Part shown: piece after piece, positions 56,176-64,000 of the stretch | Layout: each line of letters starts with the position of its first letter | Position numbering within the stretch: position 1 is the stretch's first letter | Assembly (NCBI GenBank): GCA_944474755.1 | Contig: OX104120.1 | Coordinates: 18,463,992-18,527,991, forward strand | Direction: 5' to 3' | Source of the DNA: Limnoperna fortunei | Lineage: Eukaryota > Mollusca > Bivalvia > Mytilida > Modiolidae | Length of the DNA stretch: 64,000 bases | The notes under the pieces: generated by a model | Seen by the model: the letters and a program-made list of their open reading frames with translations, nothing else | Databases searched by the model: none | Told to the model about the DNA's origin: nothing | Made by a program: the position numbers and the translations under genes

Positions 56176-57129
56176 TTATGAAAGCTTGCTTAACATAAAT
56201 GAAAATTACTTTAAGACTTTATCATTGTTTTATGTCAATTGTATCCAACGAAAACTTATTTATGTAAACTTTGACTCTTTAATTGTATTTGTAATAATAA
56301 ACGTTAATTAATACCGACATCAGGAAATTACCATTTTGTAATGATCAGAATTACAATTGTTTTTGTGTGAAATAATATTTAAAAGCTGGCAGAATGTTGA
56401 TATTTAAAATCCTTTACCGTTTGTAAAGAAACGAATCTAAAATTCAAATAATTACACCCAATAATATTTTGAAAGCTATAGAAATGGGTAGTAGGTAAAT
56501 TATATTTTGTAATCATACAGAAGTTTCAATGCTAAAACATTCTTATCTATTGTATTCATTTTGCGAAATAAGCCCCTTTTTCCTTTTTCAACCAACAGCC
56601 TGGAATTCGGGTAAAAGATTTTATATACATTGGACACTTGCACCAACTATTATGGGTATGTTCGCAACGTAACAATTTTGCAGAGTTTCTAGATTGTCCG
56701 GTTTTAACTAAACAGTTTTAAAAAAGATTTGAATATATGAATTAGACATGTGAACCTTCTGTTATGAATGGTTATATTTCATACATTTTTGCAAGTTCTT
56801 AGTTAATTAATGTTCTTGTAATACGGGTGACCGCAAAAGCAGTGACTCGTATGTGATTTTCTGAAGAATTTTTTTTGTAAAAAACTTATAAAGCCGATAA
56901 TTTCAGATGCCTCACTTAGGCACCAAGTTTCGTTCCCTCAAAACGAGCGAAATAATTTCAGCTGTATCACATAAAATTTTCGGGTGTCATGTCAGATAAA
57001 ATGTTTAGCAAATTTAGAAACTCCAAAATAGTCCAGAAATGGGCTTTGCACAATCAGCTGAACTGAAAAGTAGCCAATTCATTTAACAATTATATAAATA
57101 AATTTATTTATAAATTATAAATGAAACTG

Positions 57130-57885
57130 TATACAGGTCTATAACTGTATCACATTATTATTACTGGTTCACAACGGAATCACATTATTGTATACTAGTC
57201 CATTACTGAATTACATAACTGTATATCGTAGGTCCATTACTGAATTAGATAACTGATATAGGACTATAACTGAACCACATTAGTGTGTACCCGTCCAGTA
57301 CTAAATCAATTATTGTATAGTCCATTACTGAATCACATTATTGTATACTGGTCCACTACTAAATCACCTTATAGTCTACTTGTCTATAACTGAATCACCT
57401 TTTTATACTGATCCATTACTGAATCACATTATTGTGCAATGGTCCATTACTGAACAAAATTATTGTATACTGGTCCATAACTTTAATCACATAAATATAT
57501 ACTGGTTAATAACTGAATCACATTAATGTATACTGGCCCTTAACTGAATCATATTATTTTATACTAGTCTATAACATCACATTATTGTATACTGGTCAAG
57601 TACTTAATCAAAAGATTGTTAAATACTGCTCCATAACTGAATCCTGGTATTTTCTACTGGTCCATAACAGAATCACATTAATGTATACTGGCCCTTAACT
57701 GAATCACATTATTATATACTGGTCAAGTACTTAATCAAAAGATTGTTAAATACTGCTTCATAACTGAATCCTGGTATTTTCTACTGGCCCATAACTCAAT
57801 CACATTATTGTATACTGGTCCTTAACTGAATCATATTTTTTAATACTTGTTCATAACGGAATGTAATCACATTATGTTATACTGG
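57130..57885. repeat. about 31-bp minisatellite, duplication copy 2
   Basis: Counterpart of 51310-52072 with the same unit type; some units are lost and a block around TACTGGCCCTTAACTGAATC is repeated, showing array turnover since the duplication. Confidence 0.85.
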
Positions 57886-58135
57886 TTGTAATATAAGATA
57901 TGTCATAATTTTTAATTCGAACTTTAGGACAATAAAATACGTGTGATAAGATGATTTTAGGATGCCATAATTTCATTTTGTTTTTTTTATTTTTACATTT
58001 TTAAGTTTTACCATTCAACCTTTGAAAGAGTACAAAGAAGAGTTCTTGCAGTCGAACCGGTTTGGATCAATTATAAAATTGCGCCAAATTATATCAGATT
58101 GACAGACATGTAAACGAGACATATAGGATCTAGCA

Positions 58136-58276
58136 CGGGTGGTAGGGCAAGACGGGAAAATCTCAGACACCCAAGTGAACAGATTTCTGGTCTCCAACGA
58201 GGCTCCAGAAAATGTGATTGGAGATCAAAAGAAACCTTTCGCGAGGGTGTCTGAGATTTTCCATTCATGCCCTGCC
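58136..58276. repeat. inverted repeat around AAAATCTCAGACACCC, copy 2
   Basis: Same structure as 52318-52460, with a few substitutions. Confidence 0.75.
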
Positions 58277-58866
58277 ACCGGTGTTTAATTCTATTTCTCA
58301 CAAATTAGTTAAAAAAAATCCAGTGCTGTTCTGTTGGAAGATGCCAACAAATAGAGTTATCCACCTTGAACGTAATCTGCAGTGTACATTTGTTAACAAT
58401 CTGATCACCTCGGTTATTTCCGACTATTATCGGAAAGTAATGATGTAACTTTCCCGACCCTTGACGGAAACGGCCGAGAGATGTTCCGATTGCATTTGTT
58501 GCGCCAATTGTTTTTTATGTGTACCGCTATCAGATTGCGGCTTAAATTGGTTCACGGAAGCTCAGAAATGTAGATATATGTTATATTTATATTAATATTT
58601 AAAGAGCATAGTAAACTAACACAACTAAAGTATATTATATTTTATGATTTTTCTAGCTAAATCAACAGTTGACGTCACATACATTTTTACCGGTTTTAGG
58701 TATTTACTTGTCGCAATTTTAATATTTAAAATACATATAGTTATATATTTATTGATACATGTGTATAAAGCATTAACTTACTTTTTAAGTACAGTCCACA
58801 TTAAAATTTTGTTGTCTTGATAAATTTCTAAATTAATCACACATGTATAAATTACTAAGAGAATAC

Positions 58867-59085
58867 TGAAGACATCGTTAGGATTCTATGCTATGATGAT
58901 AATAGGATAACTTCAGTTTGAGGTCTAAGATGAATCCGAAGGCGGTCCTTAGTTGGTCCAGAATTTTTTAGGACAGTTTCGAAAACACTGACTGACTTAG
59001 GAAAGTCTTAGGACGGGTCTTAGACCTCACATCGAAGCTATCATATTACCATCATAGCAAAGATGTCCTAACGATGTCTTAAGCA
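58867..59085. repeat. inverted repeat complete only in duplication copy 2
   Basis: The left arm (58867-58974) starts GAAGACATCGTTAGGA and includes GGTCTAAGA; the right arm carries TCTTAGACCTC and TCCTAACGATGTCTT. Copy 1 has the right arm only (about 53076-53155). Confidence 0.75.
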
Positions 59086-59286
59086 TTCTCCTAGGAAACA
59101 GAACTTTTACATGTGTGGTAAAACTGAGAAATTATAGTCACCTAAATTTCGATGTTGACTCCACTTAAAACATGTAAATCTTCGTTTTATAAACATGCAT
59201 CAATAAATATATAATTATATAATTATATGTATTTGAAATAAATTTTTATAAATTTAAACGTCCAAATTAAGTTTTGAATGTTGTGT

Positions 59287-59460
59287 AACGCCATTTTCAG
59301 AAATTTTAAAAGCTATATAGTGATGTATTGGGGAGGAAAGCGAAGTACTCCGGAAAACCCCGACCTTCGGTGGGATGTTTGATTGGGGTCTAATCTAATG
59401 ACACTTCAGCTTTATCATGCCGTCCAGTTTTTATTTGGAGTCGAACCGAAAACTATATTC
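59287..59460 (-). mobile_element. SINE 3'-part fragment, copy 2
   Basis: Counterpart of 53350-53530 within the second 5.9-kb copy. Confidence 0.6.
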
Positions 59461-59835
59461 ACTTTAGCTGACGAATGTAAATAATAATTATTATAACAAA
59501 AATATGTACACAGTATACAAATCGCTCTTGAATGAATATTACCTTTAAATTTATGACAAATGAAGTCCAAGATTGATGGCCTTATTAATATTGTTGTAGT
59601 TGGCTGTTTACTCTTTTAAACATTGTATTTGTATTACACTCTTTTAATCCGGAGCTCTTAGTCTATGCATTCAAAATTGTTATTATAGTCTTACGGTTTT
59701 ATTTACGGTGAACATAATACTTAACACATATTTAAAGATTATTCGTCAACTAAATATTTACCAAACTAAAAGCTATCCTCAATCATTATGTAATAATTCT
59801 ATCAAAACATTTTGGTTAAATGTTTTCTAATTTCT

Positions 59836-60692
59836 GTATAATATCCAAATAGAGTCCACTTAAGAAACAAACAATGTTGAAAAACTAACAGCTTTTATGT
59901 GTAAACTGTAAATGATTACAGATTCTAATATTACGTCCTGCTTTAGATATGTAAACCAAGCAGTGTCCAAATTCCAATATGGTTAGTTCGCACATGCGTA
60001 AGCTGTGTGTTTTGTGTAAATGTAAAAACGGACTTAAAAATGCAGTTTGGTATGTGTTAACCATAATTATCGTTATTATTAATAATGCAGTTATTTTAAG
60101 TCAGATCTGAGATTTATATGATTTAATTAAACTACTCCCGATACATTATTTTTTAACAATTCTACAGTCGAATTAATATGACGTCACAATTAGAATTCCG
60201 ACGTCATAATACGCTGAACTGAAAATTCCAAACTAGAACAATGCAATTTCGTTAAGATTTTTCAATATTTTGTTAAAAAGGTACGTATATTCAATAAAAT
60301 GACGAGAATATATGTTTATGTCAATTATATTTGCTTTAACATACTGTTTTGGGATATATTTTATTAGTTTCAAAAAACAGTTTTACCATTGAAAACGTCC
60401 TCTAAGAGCCGCTTCAAAATTTTAAAACAATTGTTAGACATATTAGAATCAAAATAGATTATTGCAATTGGGCTCTATGCGAATTAGAACATGGTCAGAC
60501 CTTATATTTGTCCTTATATTGACAAATATAAGGTCTGACCTATCTTCTATTTCTTAATTACATTAAATGATTACATTTACCACTCTTTCAAAATACAAAA
60601 ACCTACAAATTAGCTGATAATCTTATTATGATATCATTTATTAGATAATCAAGGCTTGGTGAACCAATGTTGAGAACATAAGCTTTTACATC
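59836..60692. other. upstream region of the Gla-type gene
   Basis: Unique-looking AT-rich sequence between the duplication and the first exon. It holds a perfect 20-bp inverted repeat at 60493-60540. I cannot identify a TATA box or transcription start with confidence. Confidence 0.45.
60493..60540. repeat. perfect 20-bp inverted repeat with 8-base loop
   Basis: GGTCAGACCTTATATTTGTC and its exact complement flank CTTATATT. It lies about 150 bp before the start codon of the Gla-type gene. It could be a remnant hairpin element or a regulatory structure. Confidence 0.85.
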
Positions 60693-60762
60693 ATGAAAGC
60701 AGTTCAACATCAGCTGTTGGTGTCGGCTTTCTTAATAGTAACAGCAGTGGCCAATCAGACCG
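60693..60762 (+). CDS. Gla-domain secreted protein, exon 1 (signal peptide)
   Basis: The exon starts at ATG 60693 and ends before the donor GTAAGG at 60763, in phase 1. It encodes residues 1-23. MKAVQHQ is followed by a hydrophobic core LLVSAFLIVTAVA and a likely signal-peptidase site after AVA, so the product is secreted. A stop-free, signal-coding first exon ending exactly in a donor, with the next two exons joining in phase, makes this the only cellular gene I can support in the window. The asparagine after the core (NQT) would be a glycosylation sequon if retained. Promoter elements are not evident. Confidence 0.75.
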
Positions 60763-61658
60763 GTAAGGACTTTATAGGACAATAAAATAAATGCATAACA
60801 TTTTTTTTGCATTTCAGTGTACAGTTGAAATTCAAGTCTTTTGAGCTTCGTTGCTATTTTTTTTTATGTTTGTTGTATTAAGCAGTATTCCAATGTATAT
60901 AATTCAGGAATAATCTTGTCAGACGGTGTTACAACAAGTTAAAATGGAACGTGGTACAAAATAAACTACCATTAAGAAACTTGCGCATGTCTCTTTTAGT
61001 AGACGAACATTCAGACAATCACAGAACAAGGTAAAACTAATATAGAGAAACGAGCATAAGGCCATTTTACGGTGAACGGGTGAAACCATTTTAACGAGCA
61101 TAAAGACATAGACAATGGCTTTCAACGTATAAAACCTTTAGTCCTACATGATACAAGTGAAAGTACACACTGTCCTAGTTAAACAAGCATGAAGATGTAC
61201 TAAGATTGTTCAAGGTACTCAAATAAAGATGATTGCAAATGACTTAAAATGATCCAAAAAGGCAAAAGTTTAACGAGAATAAAGGCACTAAATCAATGTG
61301 CAATCTATAACAGTCTAGTCACTTGTTTACGGAAAGCAGACACTACTAGCATACTCGCATGATACGAAGTGAAAACCCGGTACAATTTAAACGAGTATAA
61401 ATATTCTTGCGTGTTCCTCGTTAAGCAAACGAACATTCATAACCACACAGTACAAGATCAAGCGAGCATAAAGGAACTTAGACAAACGAACATAAAAGGA
61501 TTCTTACATGGAACAAGGTAAACAGAACAAAGACACAAAAATATCGTACTAAGTAAGGCGCATATATTGTTCGAGATAAACGAGCATAAATCCAAACTTA
61601 CATGTATTTAATTAATTTTATCCGAAAGTGATAATAAAAAAGATCCTTTAATTTATAG
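60763..61658 (+). other. intron 1 of the Gla-type gene
   Basis: GT...AG intron of 896 bp, phase 1. It contains scattered diverged repeats of the word AACGAGCATAAA (for example about 61073, 61560) and no ORF of note. Confidence 0.65.
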
Positions 61659-61795
61659 ATATTCAATCCATATTTACGGATAAAAGAACAGCAAATGTTT
61701 TCTTGAAATCAAGACATAAAAGAAGTGCATCTGAAGAGTGCCGTGAAGGCTGTTATAGAGAAGAAATGTTGGAAATCTGGCCTCCAGCTCAAGCT
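61659..61795 (+). CDS. Gla-domain secreted protein, exon 2 (propeptide and Gla domain)
   Basis: The acceptor is TTTATAG at 61652-61658 and the donor GTGAGT at 61796; the exon enters in phase 1 and leaves in phase 0, and encodes residues 24-69. The first half reads SIFTDKRTANVFLKSRHKR, which fits the gamma-carboxylase recognition propeptide of vitamin K-dependent proteins: an aromatic F, then AN, then L, then a dibasic end (as in clotting factor propeptides, though one residue longer between L and the KR). After the KR site comes SASEECREGCYREEMLEIW, a Glu-rich stretch with a small Cys loop (C51, C55) like the Gla domain's conserved disulphide and following EE segment. Expected role: calcium-dependent membrane or mineral binding outside the cell after gamma-carboxylation. 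Family assignment is by motif and order. Confidence 0.75.
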
Positions 61796-62807
61796 GTGAG
61801 TAATGACTCTGTCACACATGTCCAAACTTAAAGTGTACACTTTTTAATCCTTAATAATAATTATCAATTTATTTTTTATATAAATAAAATTTTGATTTTA
61901 CTTCAATTATTTATGTAAATATAATTTTAATTTGACTTCACTGCTTGTTTGTAGCCAAATAATTAGTTTTCATTTAAAAAAACAAATATTTCTGTTGCAA
62001 CTAAAATGCAATTAAAGCTATCAGAAAGTGGTATTTTATTATGAAAAAAACTGTTTCAACTTGTTATAATAACATTATACCGTTATTTACTTAAAAGATT
62101 TTAATTTAAATATATATTGATACACAATACAGTTTAATTTGATTTGTTGTTTGGGGATCGAACAACATTTTACTGTAAACGTGGTATAGAACGCCACATG
62201 ACAACAAAGTTAAGTACCATATGCGTTAAGTCGTTCTGCAGGGAACTTTATTTCGGAAATAATTTATAAGGAATGCTTTCAATAATTAAACATGTTATAA
62301 CATGGTTACGGTCTTGGTCTTTATACTCTCTACATTTGATGTTTATTAAGCGTAAAATGAACCTACCCATATTAGATCCTACTTGTTAAAAAAATTAAAA
62401 CCATTCCTTAAAACCGTGGAGACAATATGTATAGTTTCTGTGTTGTGTCTTAAATTTTAAAGCATTTGAAAATTTCTGCCGATCACACATCTTGGATTAT
62501 AATTGGCGTGCTTTTCGCCTTGACGATCATAACAAATGTATTAATGCGTTAAATTCTGTGCAAAGGTATAACGAATTACTGGCTCAATAGTTCTATGTAA
62601 AATGAACAAAAAAAAATAACTGAACAGTCCTATTCTGAAACTAACTCAAAAGATGAAGTAACACAATTTATTGAACCTTTAGTCAACAACATTCACTCAC
62701 TGTTTCCTCATTATTTCGTTGATTCCTGATTAGCCTGTAAATTTGTACTATTTAATATATGTTTTTCTTAATTAGAATCAATTTGATCTGTTTTCGTATT
62801 TTTGAAG
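61796..62807 (+). other. intron 2 of the Gla-type gene
   Basis: GT...AG intron of 1012 bp, phase 0, AT-rich, with nothing else recognised. Confidence 0.65.
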
Positions 62808-62916
62808 GATGCATACATGCTCTGGTATAAATGTCAGCCGCTGGCGTGTGTTGCAGGTTGCTATACTACTAACGGCGATTACTCACACATCAATAACCTG
62901 GCAGTTAAATGCTATC
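62808..62916 (+). CDS. Gla-domain secreted protein, exon 3 (aromatic stack and Cys-rich part)
   Basis: The acceptor TTTTTGAAG ends at 62807 after a pyrimidine-rich tract, and the donor GTAAGT begins at 62917. The exon starts in phase 0 and ends in phase 1, encoding residues 70-105 and one base more. It opens DAYMLWYKC, which corresponds to the aromatic stack after the Gla domain (FWKQY in factor IX), and continues with a Cys-rich piece (C78, C83, C87, C104) that I do not recognise. The Cys pattern is unlike an EGF module. Later exons are not visible before 64000, so the gene continues beyond the window. Confidence 0.7.
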
Positions 62917-64000
62917 GTAAGTTCACCGTTGGTATGGCAGAAAACACACCTGTCTATAGTTCGGTAATGTAGGGTATAAAGTAAGCATATGAACAACTGC
63001 AAAAACCCTCTGCCACAAACTACAAACGAGACGAGTTAAACAAACCAATTATAGGAGCCTCATACTTCAGTAAGGGTGCAGAAAGGGAGACACAAAAATA
63101 TAATTACTCAAATATGATGCCTTTTTACGCTTCCACGCATCAAATCAAGGTTTTTTTATTTCTTAAAGCAAATTTTATCTTTGTGATGAAACCTGTCATT
63201 GAAATTAAAACGAATTTGGTGATTTGTAACAACCTGTTTTGCAATAAAATTTTCAAAGATGTACAAATCGTTCTTTATGATATATATAGAATGATATACT
63301 ATTATAAGTATATATCCTCTGCTTCATCATATTTTTTCAAAATCAGAAGTTTATTGCAAGACTGTTTGGAACAGTCAACCCGTTTTGCAATAAGAACGCA
63401 TTTTACAATAAAATTTTCAAACATGTACAAATCTTTCTTTATGATGATGTGGATTATCTATCAACAAATATAAAAATAATGATAGACTATTATAACAATA
63501 TATCCTCTGTTTCATTATATTTGTCAACATCAGAAGTTTATTGCAAAACGGGTTGGAGTACTTTTGTTACAGTGCTTTGAAATTTTCTTAAAAAGTACGG
63601 CTGGCAACAATGAAGAGATAAACATGTTTGTCATTTTTGGTTTTTATTCTTATTATTTTTGTGAGAATTAAAGTTAGAAATTATTTATAATTTAATAAAA
63701 CTATTATAAAGAAATATTATTTTTATAATTATAAATACCATTAGTGAATTAAAAATATATTCTTTAGTAGAAGTTCAACTTCTTTAGATGCAAGACGTAA
63801 GAAGCTGCCATTTCATTGGCATGTAATATCGGTGTTGATGACAACTGCTATATAATTATAATATTTTGATAATCATGTGCCAGTGTTATTATAAATATAG
63901 GAATAACCGTCACCTAAGCTAACAAATAATCCCTCGCATGCAAACCCAGACAAGCACATTACCGAATTTGAGCTTTTAAAAGTGCTAGCTGTAAAAAAGT
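62917..64000 (+). other. start of intron 3 of the Gla-type gene
   Basis: Begins with a consensus donor. It contains a pair of diverged direct repeats (about 63236-63365 and 63390-63550) with AATAAAATTTTCAAA and ATCAGAAGTTTATTGCAA. The open frame at 63114-63473 lies across this repeat and is not a convincing exon. Confidence 0.5.

Larger units (their letters stand above)
53934..59835. repeat. 5.9-kb tandem duplication, copy 2
   Basis: Second copy of 48011-53933. It differs by a replaced block at about 55207-55480 that contains a new hairpin, by an extra 108 bp at 58867-58974, and by a re-arranged minisatellite. It lacks the left arm of the TIR element because the duplication began inside that element. 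Confidence 0.92.

Noticed and set aside
63114..63473. 119-codon plus-strand frame in the Gla gene's third intron
   Set aside because: It lies across a diverged direct repeat, is hydrophobic and low in complexity, and shows no splice or domain support.

Overview
The window is AT-rich eukaryotic DNA that I read as a bivalve genome, most likely a marine mussel (Mytilus-like). The reasons are the density and kind of repeats: a Penelope-like element (PLE), three non-LTR retrotransposons, tRNA-headed SINEs with the mollusc-type body, hairpin MITEs, and a 509-bp tandem repeat in which every unit carries a complete hammerhead ribozyme, as in the ribozyme-bearing retrozymes described from mussels. There are no prokaryotic operons. 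The organism is inferred, not proven.

Layout. 1-3.9 kb: a PLE on the minus strand in its characteristic partial tandem form. A 5'-truncated copy (2596-3929) lies upstream of a longer copy whose frame is open for 724 codons to the window edge (2172 down to 1); the leader between them holds a hammerhead-like motif. 4.4-6.7 kb: a 5'-truncated non-LTR element (LINE C, minus). 8.2-10.5 kb: a 34-bp minisatellite. 12.8-17.8 kb: a near-complete two-ORF non-LTR element (LINE A, minus). 18-21.4 kb: MITEs and a decayed reverse transcriptase. 22.2-25.5 kb: a 48-bp minisatellite. 27.4-32.3 kb: a second two-ORF element (LINE B, plus) with one frameshift. 32.3-39.7 kb: SINEs, a 4.4-kb foldback element with about 550-bp inverted arms, and a long hairpin. 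41.3-43.8 kb: the hammerhead array. 44-47 kb: SINEs and small tandem repeats. 47.5-59.8 kb: a TIR element overlapped by a direct 5.9-kb tandem duplication. 60.7-62.9 kb: the first three coding exons of the only cellular gene I can support, a secreted protein with a gamma-carboxylation-type propeptide and a Gla-like domain.

How the parts relate. The PLE encodes the RT and GIY-YIG endonuclease that could mobilise its own transcripts and is a plausible helper for non-autonomous hammerhead RNAs such as the 509-bp repeat. The two unrelated-looking copies LINE A and LINE B share one architecture: ORF1 ends in UAG and ORF2 continues in the same frame with no AUG before the endonuclease core, which suggests stop readthrough or non-AUG reinitiation. 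The Gla-type gene has intron phases 1-0-1 over signal, propeptide plus Gla, and aromatic-stack exons, the order I recall for vertebrate vitamin K-dependent factors. The remaining sequence is intergenic and largely repeat-derived.
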